From Diplodia intermedia (taxonomy: Eukaryota; Ascomycota; Dothideomycetes; Botryosphaeriales; Botryosphaeriaceae): a DNA stretch of 64,000 bases. Position 1 is the first letter of the stretch. Every line of letters begins with the position of its first letter. Position numbers and translations under genes: made by a program. Shown here one piece after another: positions 38,339 to 51,400 of this stretch. The stretch covers positions 1 to 64,000 of the forward strand of contig JAKEKT010000089.1 in assembly GCA_021495925.1 (NCBI GenBank), in the 5' to 3' direction. The notes below the pieces were generated by a model, which was not told where the DNA came from, did not search any database, and saw only the letters and a list, made by a program, of their open reading frames with translations.

Positions 38339-41300
38339 ATAAGTTCTTTACGAGTTCTATAAGCTAACTTAAATAGAAGTATTTCGATAATAAAATTTAT
38401 TCTAGATATTATAGTAGAGTTAAAGATAGATCTAGTTCTTTATTAAAAACTATATATCTTATTCTATAAGAACTTAAGCTTTTAATTAATTAATTACTTC
38501 TTATTCGTTTAAATTCTATTAGTCTATTTATTCGATCTTAGGCCTTAAATATTAATCTACGTTTTCCGCTTTCTTAGAAGAACGAAGATAAATTTAGAGA
38601 CTAAATTCTAATAAAGTCTTAATTTTATAGTCTTAAGTATAGAGTAGCGTAGGTCTAAGTTTAAGCTACTTAACTTATATAATTAGAAGAACTAAACGAG
38701 TAATAATTCTTAATATACTCTAAAACGCGTTCTATAATAATAATTTCTTAGAACGTAGGCTATAGTTATTAAGAATTTTAATATTTATTATTTTTAATAG
38801 AATTCGAAATCTTCTTTCTCGTCTAACGCTAATCGACTAGTCGAATAATTTAAAGAGAATAATCTATCTCTCTTAAATAAAGAAGAAAAAAGTATCTTTT
38901 ATTATCTCTATCTAAAGAGAGAGATAATTATCGATCTTACGCTAGTAATATTAGCTTTAGCTAATAGAATTATCGACTAGTAAATAATTATAAACTTTAA
39001 TTTTAATTATAAGATAATTCTATTTAGTCTAGAACTAATAGACTATATAGAACCTTCTATAATAGCTACTATTACTAGATTTAATACGAAAAAGATCGAC
39101 TAGTCTAAGTTTTAAGAAATCTTTAAATAATAGATAGAGATAGTAGTATTTAAAGCTCTAAGAAGTTTAAAATTAAATTCTCTATTAAAAGATATCTCTA
39201 GAAACTTAATAGAAGATTTAATTCGCTAAATATTTATATTAGATACTCTAGAAGTAAGTCTTAACTAGACTATATCTATCGCGATAAATCTTTCTATTCT
39301 CTAATTAAAACTAGAAGCTTAATCTAAATTATAGTAGTCGAACGAGCTTTTAAAAAAATAAAGATAATTATAAAGAGAGATCGACGCTTTTAAATCTCTA
39401 CGTACGAAAGAGAGTAAGCGAAGATACTTAAATAGTTAAAATATCTACTTTAAAGTAATTAAGAGAGCTAAACGCGAATACTAGAATTCTTTTCTAGAAA
39501 AAGAAATTCTTAAGACTATCTTTAAAACTATAACTTATACTAAGTCTAGAACGTATACTAGAATCTTTAAAATTAGCTATAATACGTATATAAAAAAACG
39601 TCTAGAAGATAGTTTTAAGAAAAAGTATTTAGTTTTTAGAAAGAGACTCTTTTTATTATTCTCTTCTATCGTCTCTTTTAACTAGTAGAGCTACGTCTTT
39701 AAACGCTAGAACTAGTTAAAGCTTAGTTTAAGAAAAATTAAGAATACGTACTCTACGTAAATTAAAGAAAAAACGTTGAAACTAGACGCTATTACGTAGA
39801 AAATTATTATTTATATATTTAGAGTAAAGTCTAGCGTCTTTAATAAAATCTTTTCTACGCTATTTATCTATAGCTATTATCTAACGGGCTAGCGTACGAC
39901 TATTAAGATAATCTTAAGTAAGAAAAAGAGTAATATCGCGAACTTAAAGTTTTATCGTATTATTTCTCTTTTTAATTATCTTAGAAAAGTACTAGAACGA
40001 ATTATAACTAAAAGACTAGACTATTTAGCGAAGATCTTTAATCTTCTTTACTATATCTAAATTAGAAGAAGATTAAAGAAATTTATAATTAATATTATAA
40101 TACTTTTATTAAATAAAGTAGAGAAGAACCGCCGTTTTAAATATAAAATCTTTATACTTTTTTTCGATATTAAAAGCGTCTTTAATTACGTAATTAAAGA
40201 ATAACTTCTAACTATAATAGCTTAAATTAGTATATCGATTAATCTACTCGCGTAGATAAAATCGTTTATATTTATATAAATATTAAGTCTCGCGTTTAAT
40301 AAAGAGAAGAAAGAGTTTAGTTTAATAAAGATAAATATTTTATAAGAAAGCTTAGTCTCGTTTATTCTCTTTCTAATCTATCTTTAAGAGTTATTTTTTA
40401 TCTCTAAAGCTTTATTTCTCTTTTATATTAATAATATTACGCTTATAGTTAGTTTCGGTAGCTAGAAACGTAATAAGAAGATATTAAAGAAGAAGACGAA
40501 TAGACTCTATATATAAGAATAGAAAAACTATATTAAATTTAATCTAAAAAAAATAAAGCTTATTTACTTTATTTATTCTTTTAAAAAAGACTTAAAACCT
40601 TATTTTATTTTAATTATACTTTCTATAGAGAACGTAATAGAATTTAAAGAATAGATTAAATAACTAGAAATCTACTTTAACTATAAGTTTATCTTTAAGA
40701 TATACGTATCTAAAAGAGTTAGCTAGATCTATTTAACCTTCTATTATCTCTTTAGACTAGCTAACGTCGAGAGAAGGCTTTTTTTCTACGTAGTATACTA
40801 GCTATATCTAGCTTACGTTACTACGATTATAGACTACGGCTTTAAAATCTACTAGAAAAATTAGAGATAGTTTATTTACTAATTTAGAGTTCTTTAGAAT
40901 CTCGCCCTACGAAAGATTCTAGAAATTTTTAAGACTATCTCTATAATTTCTCTAGAAATAGAGAGTAAAATTCTACTAGTAAATATTTATTTAAATAAGT
41001 AGTTACGAAAATACGCTCTTAAAATAAATTTAATTAAAGAATTCTATCTTCTTCGAATTAAACTAGAGAAGATTAATCTAGATTAATAAGTTCTTAATAG
41101 ATCTACGTAGTTAGAGAAGATTAAGCTACTTTTAAAAATATAATTCGCGTCTTTAGAAGTAGTTAAATTCTTCTACTTTTCGCTATAGTTATTCGAACTA
41201 TTCTATTTAACTACGATTAGTCCTCTAAATAAAGAGAAGTAGACTAAGGCCTACGCGCTTAAAGTTAAGAGAGTATTCTCTAATTAAATAGCTATCTATT

Positions 41301-42160
41301 TCGACGCCTTCGTTTTATCTACGAATAGATACGTAGAGATCGAGATAGTAGTATTTAACTTTAGCTAATCTAAAGAGAACTCGACGCGCTAGATTTATAA
41401 GAATCTTAGTTTTAAGAATCTAATATATAACGATAAGATAGAGAGGCTAGTAATAGTCTTAAATCTTATTATTAGAGTCGAGTACGCCTCTAAAGATATA
41501 AAAATTTATATAAATAACTAGGCCGCGATTCTTAGACTAAGTAAGTTCGCTAATACGCTCGAGTAAGTATAGTAAATTCGGGCTATTAGATTAGCTAAAA
41601 TACTAAGAAATAGAGAAAATACCGTCTCTCTAGAATAGTACTTCGACTACGAGAACGTTCTAGATAACGAGTATACTAATCGACTCGCGAAAAGAGCTAT
41701 AAAGTACTCTTTAAGTAGAGCTTCTACTTCTCTAAGCTTCTATCGAAGTAAAGTTAAGTAGAAGACCTATAAGAAGTAGAAAATAAAGCTTAAATTAACG
41801 TTAAACTTATTTTATAAATATATCTTTAGTATAGAGATAGAGTAGTGGCTTAAATCTTCTACGAAAGTTAGAGAAACGGCCTTCGCCTTCTATTAACTAA
41901 AGATCGAATACGACTACTTTAAGTCTTATCTTTATTATCTTAACTACGCTAAAAACGACTAGTATAAATATAACTATATAACTAGATAGATACTACGCTA
42001 TCTACTTTTCTCTTACTCTTTTTATAGAGGCCCTTAAATTCTCTTAAAAGACGGGCTTAAGAAGTATCGACTCGATCTCTTAAATCTCTTTTTCTCGACT
42101 CTAGAAGCTAGCTTAACGGCTAAGTTCTTAGAATAAATAAAGATTACTACTAGATAGTAG
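38339..42160 (+). pseudogene. L5 ORF2: endonuclease-RT-RNase H, RIP-killed
   Basis: An uninterrupted 3,822 bp from the ATA at 38339-38341 to the TAG at 42158-42160. The RT box at 40424-40435 reads Tyr-Ile-Asn-Asn: both catalytic Asp codons have become Asn, so it would be dead even without stops. The RNase H first Asp lies in the part near 41300 and is preserved as Asp-Ala. The whole frame aligns with L9 without gaps. Stops are at former Trp and Gln codons. Confidence 0.92.
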
Positions 42161-42867
42161 TAATTAAATAACTTATCTAATAAGATCTAAATACGTATTG
42201 CTAAATACTTATTATACTACTCTCTTTCTTTTATTCTCTTTTTTAGCTTCTTCTCGTTCTCGGCGCGTTCGTCGCGTTCGATTTAGAGTAAAAACGAGTA
42301 AGAATCGAAGAAAAATAACTAAATAGTAGGTATTTAAGCTAAAGTAGTCGTTTCTACTAGTATCTACGACTATCTAGTATAGTTAGTAACTAAGCTAACG
42401 AGGCTAAAAAGCTAAAGTTCGAATTCTAATTAAGTAATCTCTATTTAGAGTTCTTTTCTAGTTTCTAGATTTAGAAGTAAAGTTATATAGCTAGTTTACT
42501 AGTAGTAATACTTTAGCTAGTTATAATAAATAGTAGATAAGTACTAGTATTTATATAAGAGAAAGCTAAATAAATTTAACTAGCTAAAGAGACTCTCTTT
42601 AAGAAGAGAGCTTACTTACTTTACTTTTTATCTTTATTTACGTTATTTTCTAAGCTTTTACTTTATTTTATATACTTTTTTCTTTATTTTATCTACGCTT
42701 TCTATTCTCTTTTAAGCTTTTAAGCGTATCGTTTCTAGTAGTCTTCTAGAATTCCCCTCTAACACGTATATATTTAGATATATAGATAGAAGCGGGCCCT
42801 CTAGAGAGACTCTATCTCTAATAGTCTTAGACTCTAGAGAAACGTTAAACTAAATAATAATAATAAT

Positions 42868-42879
42868 AAGAAAAAGAAT
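42868..42879 (+). repeat. L5 target-site duplication, right
   Basis: AAGAAAAAGAAT, one G-to-A difference from 23288-23299. Confidence 0.85.
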
Positions 42880-43215
42880 TATTATAAGCTTACTATTAAT
42901 TCTTATTATAGCTAGAAATTCTTTAAGATAGCTATTATAGAATATATTAACTTCGATTTCTATAGCTAACGTTAGTTTAATACTATTCTACGCGACTTTC
43001 GTTATTTTTATAGAATATATATCGATAATCTTATCGTCTTTAATAAATTTCTAAAGAAATATCTACGTTATCTTAATTACTTCTTCGCTAAAATAGTAGA
43101 ATATAAAATTATCTTATCGTCGAGTAAGAGTTTTATTAATTATCTATATATTACTCTTCTAGACTAACGAGTTAACGTATTTAAACTTATCTCTATAAAA
43201 TAGCGAACTAAAGCG
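42880..43215 (+). pseudogene. G1 gag-pol polyprotein, RT right part
   Basis: Continues the RT frame of 23288-23299 once L5 is removed. The Gly-Tyr-Ile-Asn segment is followed by the catalytic box at 43018-43029, Tyr-Ile-Asp-Asn, formerly Tyr-Ile-Asp-Asp, then Leu-Ile-Val-Phe. A segment equivalent to LSPSKSF.GYP...LLGQRVD of fungal Gypsy RTs follows at about 43116-43175. The frame stops at L8 at about 43215, before the RNase H part. The continuation is missing on the far side of L8. Confidence 0.87.
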
Positions 43216-43853
43216 ATAAAAAATTCTAGAACCTTTAAATTTAACCCTCGAGAATTACGCTAAGACTAATATCGTTCGAAAGCTCTTAATTCTCTTAGCT
43301 AGAATCTCGATTCTTAGCTTCGTAGACGTACGCGCTATTACGTAATATATAGAAGAAGAGGTATTCTAGATAGTACTAGACTAGCTAGAACTTCGTAGCC
43401 CTCTCTATTCTCGAAAATTACTTAAATTCGCACTAAATTATATATAGAGTATCGTACGGTACTAAGAAATTCGTTTTTAAATTTATATTATAATAGCTTC
43501 TTTCTACGTTCGAGAATTCTACTTTAAAGTCTACTAAAAGCCTCTTTCTTAGGTCTTACTAAAGAGTTTTACGTGTATAGATAATTTAATCGGCCCGAGC
43601 TTTATATTAAGATATATCTCGGCCTCTTAGAATCTTTAACGTTTATATCGGCTCTATCGGCCTCTTCGTTTACTTCTAGAAAGTAAGTAATTAAAAAAAA
43701 CCTTCGCTTTAGCCTAGACTTCTTTTATTTACGGCTTAATTTAGACGAAACTAAAGTTAATAATTTATTTTCTAGTTCTTCTCTTCTATTTATATTTCTC
43801 TCTATACGTTTTTCTTTTAGAAAGAGCTTAGAAATTTTTCTTTTAAATCTAGA

Positions 43854-45197
43854 ATAGCTTCTTTAAAGTAGAATTCTCTTTCTTCAAACTCTATTCTATT
43901 TCTCTTAGTATAGATAGAGGACTTTAAGACTATAGATACGACTATAGAAAACTTTAAGAAATTCTTAACTACGTCTACTCTACTATTAAGAGTCGCTATT
44001 TCGAAGTCTTTAGTCTTCGAATCTACGAAAAAACTATTTATTTAAGAGGGCCTACTTAAATAACGCGCTTTAATAGTTATTTTAACTTTCTCGATAAAGA
44101 GAAAGAGCGAATTATCTATCTTTTACTTTATCTATTATAAAGAAAGCGAGAAGAGTATAGTACTTTTATTAAAAACTATATAAGAGGCTATTAATCGATC
44201 TCTTAGTCTTTTTATTATAGCCGCGAACCTCTCGAAGGCTAGAAAAGAATAGAGATCTATTTTAGATCTAATTAAGATTATACGATAGTTTATTAAAATT
44301 AAAAGAACCGCGGATAAAGCCGACTCGATTCTTACTACGTAGATACGAGCCCTAGAAAAGACCGCGATAGACCTTATAAAAACTATAAGAATTCTCTCGA
44401 AGCTTATCGTTATCTTTCTTTTAAAGTAGCCCTCGTAGAGATCTATATACGCGAATACGTAATTAGTTCGCTCTATATAGAGGTCTATCGTAGTATTAAG
44501 CTAGTCGACGTCTACGTACGTCTCTACGGCGATAAAGGCCTCGATAAACGCGAACGAGTTTACTCTTATCTTAGAAAAAAAGTAGAAGAACCTCGCGTAG
44601 AAGACTTTCGCGTCTAAGAAGACTATTTACTAAGTAGTTCTTATCTTAGCTATAAAAATCGAAGACCTCTCGTCGTTCGACCTATATAACGTCTTTAATA
44701 AGATATTCTTAAACTAGCGAAATAAGAATAAGTTTATTATTACTACGGTCTCTCTTTCTTTAAAAAAGAATTTTATTCTTATCGTATATAAGCTCTTCTT
44801 CGCCGAATTTCTTTTAAAGAATAAGACTATAATTAACTAGATTATTTCTACTCGATTAATTACGAAGAATCGTATATAATTTAAAGTAATAGTATATAAC
44901 GTATCTACGTAGGACTTCTCTACTCTCTCTTACGAGAAGTTTAAAGAGGTTATTTAATTCGAAGTCGCTATCTTTAATCTTAGATTTAAGATTATTAATA
45001 TCTTCTACTAGCTTACGCTAGAGATAGTAAGAGAAGAACGACTATAATTCTTACTTATTCTAGTCTTTAAAATAGAAGATAAGATCTACTAGACTATCTT
45101 AAGACGCTTTTTTATTAGAGACGTCTTCTATAAGACTAAAAAGCTTAAAGAGTTAAGAAACGCTCTAAAAAACTCTAAATAAATTTATTTTTAATAA
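43854..45197 (+). pseudogene. L8 ORF1: gag-like, subfamily B, RIP-killed
   Basis: 1,344 bp, the same length as in L6, from the ATA at 43854-43856 to a stop overlapping the ORF2 start at 45194. The sequence follows L6 ORF1 closely, with scattered C/T and G/A differences only. The N-terminal half is of the B type and the C-terminal half is common to both subfamilies. It would encode the RNA-binding protein of the element. It carries many stops at Trp and Gln positions. Confidence 0.85.
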
Positions 45198-46409
45198 GTT
45201 CTTTACGAGTTCTATAAGCTAACTTAAATAGAAGTATTTCGATAACGAAATCTATTCTAGATATCGTAGTAGAGTTAAAGATAAACCTTATTCTATACTA
45301 AGAACTATATATCTTATTCTATAAGAACTTAGACTTTTAGTCGATTAATTATTTCTCGTTTATTTAAATTCTATCGATTTATTCTTTTAATCTAAGATCT
45401 TAAATATTAATCTACGTTTTTCGCTTTCTTAGAGAAATAGAGATAAATTTAGAGATCGAATTCGAGTAAAGTTTTAACCTAATAGTTTTAAGTATAGAGT
45501 AGCGTAAGTCTAAGTTTAAGCTACTTAACTTATATAACTAGAAGAATTAAACGAATAATGATTTTTAAAATACTCTAGAACGCGTTCTATAATAGTAACT
45601 ACTTAGAACGTAGGCTATAGTTATTAAAGATTTTAATATTTATTATTTCTAGTAGAATTCGAAATCTCTTTTCTCGTCTAGCGCTAATCGGCTAGTTAAA
45701 TAGTTCGAAGAAAATAATCTATTTCTTCTAAATAAAGAAGAAAAAGATATCTTTTATTATCTTTATCTAGAAAAAGAGACGGTTATTAATCTTACGCTAG
45801 CTACGTCGGCTTTAGCTAATAGAATTATCGACTAGTAAACGATTACGAACTTTAATTTTAATTATAAAATAATTCTATTTAGTCTAAAACTAGTAGGCTA
45901 TACGAAATCTTTTACGATAGCTACTACCGCTAGATTTAATACGAAAAAGGCCGACTAGCCTAAGTTTTAAGAAATCTTTAAATAATAGATAGAGACGATA
46001 GTATTCGAAGCTTTAAAAAGCTTAGAATTAAATTCTCTATCGAAAGATATCTCTAGAAACTTAATAGAAGATTTAATTTACTAAATATTCGCGTTAGATA
46101 TCTTAGAGATAAGTCTTAACTAGACTATATCTATCGCGGCGGACCTTTCTATTTCTCGATTAAAACTAGAAGCTCGTTCTAAACTATAGTAGTCGAATAA
46201 GCTTTTAGAAGAACGAAGACGACTATAAAGAGAGGCCGATACTTTTAAATCTCTACGTACGAAAGAGAATAAGCGGCGATACTTAAATAGCTAAAATATC
46301 TACTTTAAAGTAATTAAGAGGGCTAAACGCGAATACTAGAATTTATTTCTAGAAAAAGAAATTCTTAAGACTATCTTTAAGACTATAACTTATACTAAGT
46401 CTAGAACGT

Positions 46410-46422
46410 ATGCTAGAATTTT
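46410..46422 (+). repeat. L9 target-site duplication, left
   Basis: ATGCTAGAATTTT, identical to 52942-52954. A TG survives in both copies. Confidence 0.93.
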
Positions 46423-47063
46423 AGTTATAACATCGTTAATAACCTTCGAATTCGACCCTCGAGAATTACGCTAAGACCGATATCGTTCGAAAGCCCTCGA
46501 TTTTCTTAGCTAGAATCTCGATTCTTAGCTTCGTAGACGTACGCGCTATTACGTAGTACGTGGAAAAAGAGGTGCCCTAGATAGTACTAGACTAGTTAGG
46601 GCTCCGTAGCCCCCCCCACCCTCGAAAACCACTTAAATTCGCCCTAAACTTCGCATAGAGAATCGTACGGCACTAAGAAATCCGTTTCTAAAGTTATATT
46701 TTAGTAGCTCTTTTCTACGCCTAGAAATTCTACTCTAAAGCCTACTAGAAGCCTCTTTTCTAGGCCTTACTAAAGAGTTTTACGTGCATAGACGCTCCGC
46801 ACGGTTCGAGCTTAACGCTAAGACGCTACTCGGTCTCTCGAAATCTTCGATATTTATACCGGCCTTATCGATCCCTTCGTTTACTTCTAGAGAGTAAGTA
46901 ATTAAGAAAAGCCCTCGCCTCGGCCTAGGTTTCTTTTATTTATAGCTTAGTTTAGACGAAACTAAAGCCGGTAATTTACTTCTAGTCTATTTCTCGTCTA
47001 TTTCTATTATTTCTACACGTTTTTCTTATAGAAAGAGCTTAGAAATTCTCTTTCGAACCTAGA

Positions 47064-48404
47064 ATATCTTCTTCGAAGTAGAATTTATTCCCTCCGAGTC
47101 CTACTCTACCTCCCCTAACGTAGAATATAGACTTCGAGGCTATAAATACGGCTATAGAAAACTCTAAGAATCCTCTAGCTACGCCTACGCCCCTTTCGAT
47201 AGTGGCTACGCTAGACCTCTCGGCCTCTAAACCCGCGGAAAATTTCTTTTCGCAAGAGAACCTACGTAAGAAACGGTTCTTTCTAAGAATAATACTAACC
47301 CCTTCCGCGAAGAGAGAAGTATCGAACTCTCGATTCGCCTTCGAACCTCGTATTAACTCGAATATCGAGAACGTACGACAACTTAGAATAAACCTACGGT
47401 CGTCGAAAGAGGCCGTAGAATACGCACTCGGCCTTCTAGTTAAGGCCGCGGATCTCGCCCCCTTCGGGGAAAAATAGAGATCTATTCTAGACCTAATCGA
47501 GATTATACGGTAGTACACTAAGACGGGTAAAACCGTAGATAAGGCCGGCGCGATTCTTACTACGTAAGTTCGAGCTCTCGAAAAGACCGCGGTAGACCTC
47601 GCGAAGAAAACGAAGAACTTATCTAAGTTCGCTACTACTATCTTCTTAAACTAGGCCTCGTAAAGGGCTACCCCTCCGACCCCGTAACGCCCGAAGCCTA
47701 CGTAGTAGCCGATCGTAGTGCCTAGCCAATCTACGTATGCCTCGATGACTACTACCGCCGCGTCGAAAGAAGGGCTATAGATTATCTCTTCTTTAAAGAA
47801 GAAGACGAAGGCCCCTACGCCTAAGAAAGTTACGCGGTAGATTATTCTTACGCCGGCTACGAAAATCGCGGACTTCTCGTTCTTTAGGCTACGAAACGCC
47901 TTTAATAAGACGTTTTTAAACTAGCTTAAGAGAACGAGACCTACGATCGCAACGGTCTCTCTCTCGCCGAAAAAGAATATCGTACTTATCGTATACGAGA
48001 ACTTCTTCGCCGAATTTCTTTTAAAAAATAAGGCGATAATTAATTAGGTTATCTCTATCCGGTTAATTACGAAAAACCGCACGTAATATAAGATAGCCGT
48101 ATATAACGTGTCTACGCGAGACCTTTCGACCCTCTTCCGCGAGGACTTTAGCGAGGCTATTCGAATAGAAATCGAGGTCTATAACGACGGTCTAAAGATT
48201 ATCGATGCCCCCTACTAGCTTACGCTAGAGGCTAGAAGAGCGAAGCAGTCTATAAGCTCGCTAGTTCTCGCGTTTAAGACCGAAGAGAAGGCTTAAAAGG
48301 CTATCTCTAAACGTCTCTACGTTTACGACGTTTTCGTTAAGACGAAGAAGCTTAGGAGGCCGAGAAATATTCTAAAGAACTCGAAATAAACTCGTTTTAA
48401 ATGA
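47064..48404 (+). pseudogene. L9 ORF1: gag-like protein, RIP-killed
   Basis: 446 codons plus stop. The start is the ATA at 47064-47066, equivalent to the retained ATG in L7; the TGA at 48402-48404 ends it. The frame has about two dozen stops at Trp or Gln positions. Its longest remaining open part is 47202-47477, 91 codons, which begins at an internal GTG and is not a gene in itself. The protein is Lys/Arg-rich with a Ser/Thr/Pro-rich middle at about 47650-47760 and a well-conserved C-terminal part ending Lys-Asn-Ser-Lys-Trp-Thr-Arg-Phe-Lys before RIP. No zinc knuckle was recognised. Expected role: binding element RNA. Confidence 0.87.
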
Positions 48405-51400
48405 GTTCTTTATAAGTTCTATAAGCCAACTTAAATAGAAGTATTTTGGCAACGAAATCCATTCTAGACATTATAGTAGAGTTAAAGATAGACCTCGTTC
48501 TTTATTAAGAACCGTATATCTTATTCTATAAGAACTCGGGCTTTCGGTCGATTAATTACCCCTTATTCGTTTAAATTCTACCGGTCTATTCTTTCGATCT
48601 AAGGCCTTAAATACTAATCTACGTCTCCCGCTTTCTTAGAGGAACGGAGGTGAATTTAGAGGCCGAATTCTAGTAAAGTCCCGATCTAATAATTCTAAGT
48701 ATAGAGTAGCGAAAGTTAAAGTTTAAGCTACTTAACTTATATAACTAGAAGAATTAAACGGGCAACGATTCTCGGCTTACTCTAGAACGCGTTCTATAAT
48801 GGTAATCCCTTAGAACGTAGGCTATAGTAGCCGAGGATTTTAATATTTATTATCTCTAGTAGAATCTAGAATCTCCCCCCTTATCTAGCGCTAACCGGCT
48901 AGTAGAATAGTTAGAAGAAAACGATCTATCTCTCTTAAACGAAGAGGGCGAGGATATCTTTTATCGCTCTTATCTAGAAAGAGAGACAATTATTAATCTT
49001 ATACTTACTACGCCGGCCTTAGCTAATAGAATTACCGACTAGTAAACGATCGCGGACTTCGACTTCGATTATAAGATAATTCTATTTAGTTTAGAACCGG
49101 CCGGCTATACGGGACCTTCTACGGTAGCTACTACCGCTAGATTTAATACGGGAAAGGCCGACTAGCCTAAGTTTTAGAAAATCTTTAAATAATAGATAGA
49201 GACGATAGTATTCGAGGCCCTAAAAAGCTTAGAATTAAACCTCTTATTAAAAGATATCTCTAAAGACTTAATAGAAGGCTCGATCCGCTAAATACCCGCG
49301 CTAGATGCTCTAGAGGTAAGCCTTAACTAGGCTATATCTATCGCGGCGGACCTTTCTATTCCCCGATTAAAACTAGGAGCTCGATCTAAATCGTAGTAGT
49401 CGAACGAGCTTTTAGAAGAACGAAGACGACTACGAAGAGAGGCCGACGCTTTTAAATCTCTACGCATAGAAGAGAATAAGCGAAGATACTTAAATAGCTA
49501 AAATATCTACTTCGAAGCGGTTAAGAGGGCTAAACGCGAATACTAGAATTCTTTTCTAGAAAAAGAAACCCTCGAGACTATCTTTAAGGCTATAGCTTAT
49601 ACTAAGACTAGAACGCATGCTAGAATCCTCGAAATTAGCTACGACACGCATGCGGGAAAACGCCTAGAAGGTAGTTTTAAGAAGAAGTATTTAGCCCTTA
49701 GAAAGAGGCTCTTTCCGCCGTCTTCTTCTACCGCCTCTTTTAACTAGTAAAGCTACGTCTCTAAGCGCTAGGACTAGCCGAAGCTTAGTTTAAGGGAAAT
49801 CGAGAATGCGTGCTCCACGTAAATTAAAGAAAAAACGCCGGGACTAGATGCTATTACGTAAGAGATTATTACTTATACGTTTAGAGCGAAGCCCGGCGTC
49901 TTTAATAAGATTCTTTCTACGCTATTCGCCTACGAATATCATTCTACGGGCTAGCGTACGGCTATCGAGGCAATTCTAAGTAAGAAAAAGAGCGATACCG
50001 CGGACCCGAAGTTCTATCGTATTATTTCTCTTCTTAATTACCTCGAAAAAGTACTAGAACGAATCACGACTAAAAGACTAGACTATTTAGCGAAGACCTT
50101 CGACCTTCTTTACTATACTTAAATTAGAAAAAGGTTAAAGAAATCCGCGATCGATGTCGTAATACTTTTATTAAATAAAGTAGAGAAGAACCGCCGTCTT
50201 AAACGTAAGACCTTCGTACTTTTTCTCGATGTTAAAAGCGTCTTTAACCACGTAGCCGAAGAATAACTTCTAGCTATAATAGCTTAAATCGGTATGCCGA
50301 TTAATCTACTCGCGTAGGTAAAATCGTTTATGTCTATACGAACACTAAGCCTCGCGTTTAACGAAGAGAAGAAAGAGTTTAGCCTAATAGAGACGAATAT
50401 TTCGTAAGAAAGCTCGGTCTCGCCTATTCTCTTTCTAATCTATCTTCGAGAGTTATTTTCCGTCTCTAAAGCTTCGTTTCTCTCTTATATCGACGATATT
50501 ACGCTTATAGCTAGCTCCGGCAGCTAGAAACGTAATAAGGCGATTCTAGAGAAGAAGACGGGTAAACTCTATACGCGAGAATAGAAAAACCATATCGAAT
50601 TCGATCTAAAAAAGACGGAGCTTATTTACTTCGCCCGTTTCTTTAAGAAAGACTCGAAACCCCGTTCTATTTTAATTACGCTTTCTACGGGGGACGTAAT
50701 AGAACCTAAAGAATAAGTTAAATAACTAGAAATTTACTTCGACTACGGGTTTACCTTTAAGACGCACGTATCTAAAAGAATTAGCTAGGCCCGTTCGGCC
50801 TTCTATCGCCTCTCTAGGCTAGCCAACGTCGAGAGGGGGCTTTTCCCTCACGTAGTTCGCTAGCTATATCTAGCTTACGTTACTACGGTTGTAGACTACG
50901 GCTCCGAAATCTACTAGAAAAATTAGAGGTAGTTCACCCGTTAATTTAGAGTTCTTTAGAATCTTGCCCTACGAAAGATTCTAGGGGTTTTTAAGACTAT
51001 CCCTATAATTTCTCTAGAAATAGAGAGTGAAATCCCACTAGCGAATATTCGTTTAAACGAGCGGTTACGAAAATATACTCTTAGAATGAATTTACTCGAA
51101 GAATCCCACCTTATTCGAATCGAACTAGAGAAGATTAATCTAGATCGACGGGTTTTAGATAGACCTACGTAGTTAGAGAAGATTAAACTTCTTTTAAAAA
51201 CGTAACCCGCGTCTTTAGAAGTAGTTAAACCCTTCTACTTTTCGCCGTAGTTACTCGAACTACTCTATTCGACTACGATTAGCCCCTTAAATAAAGAGAA
51301 GCAGGCTAAGGCCTACGTGCTCGAAGTTAAGAGGGCATCCCCTAATTAAATAGCTATCTATTCTAACGCCTCCGTTCTATCTACGGGTAGAAACGTAGGG

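Larger units (their letters stand above)
23950..38342 (+). pseudogene. L5 ORF1: gag-like, split by L6
   Basis: The left part is 23950-24622 and the right part 37677-38342, about 1,339 bp together. The start is the ATA (former ATG) at 23950-23952, at the same place as the retained ATG of L7. The join point is the duplication AGCTAGTCTACGT. One extra base near the end of ORF1 is shared with L1. It aligns with L9 ORF1 on both sides of the break. Function as for L9 ORF1; stops are many. Confidence 0.82.
23300..42867 (+). mobile_element. L5: full-length LINE, split by L6 (and L7)
   Basis: Plus-strand copy in two parts, 23300-24622 and 37677-42867, together 6,514 bp. It sits in the RT domain of G1. 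L6 later inserted in its ORF1. The tail is (TAA)n as in L1. The RIP state is heavy. It links the left and middle parts of the nest: G1 carries L5, which carries L6, which carries L7. Confidence 0.93.
19860..43215 (+). mobile_element. G1: Ty3/Gypsy element, split by L5
   Basis: Plus-strand LTR retrotransposon remnant in two pieces, 19860-23299 and 42880-43215, separated by L5 and everything nested in it. The order gag, zinc knuckle, protease, reverse transcriptase is visible in one frame. It is the oldest recognisable layer in the left half of the nest, because L5 cut into it. Its RNase H and integrase are not in the window: at the right the element stops where L8 begins, and the DNA beyond L8 is a different Gypsy on the other strand. 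LTRs were not identified with confidence. Confidence 0.88.

Noticed and set aside
46606..46625. C-rich run as a regulatory or G-quadruplex site
   Set aside because: A single run of nine C in the L9 5' leader. CpC is not a RIP target, so the run simply survived; no repeated G/C runs surround it.
47202..47477. 91-codon open frame on the plus strand as a separate gene
   Set aside because: It is in frame with L9 ORF1 and aligns with the same part of the other copies. It is a leftover open piece between RIP stops, starting at GTG, not an independent gene.
47039..47518. 159-codon open frame on the minus strand
   Set aside because: It lies antisense to L9 ORF1. It is open because RIP-made stops fall mostly in the sense frame and because L9 is less mutated. 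It shows no domain and its composition is just that of the complement.
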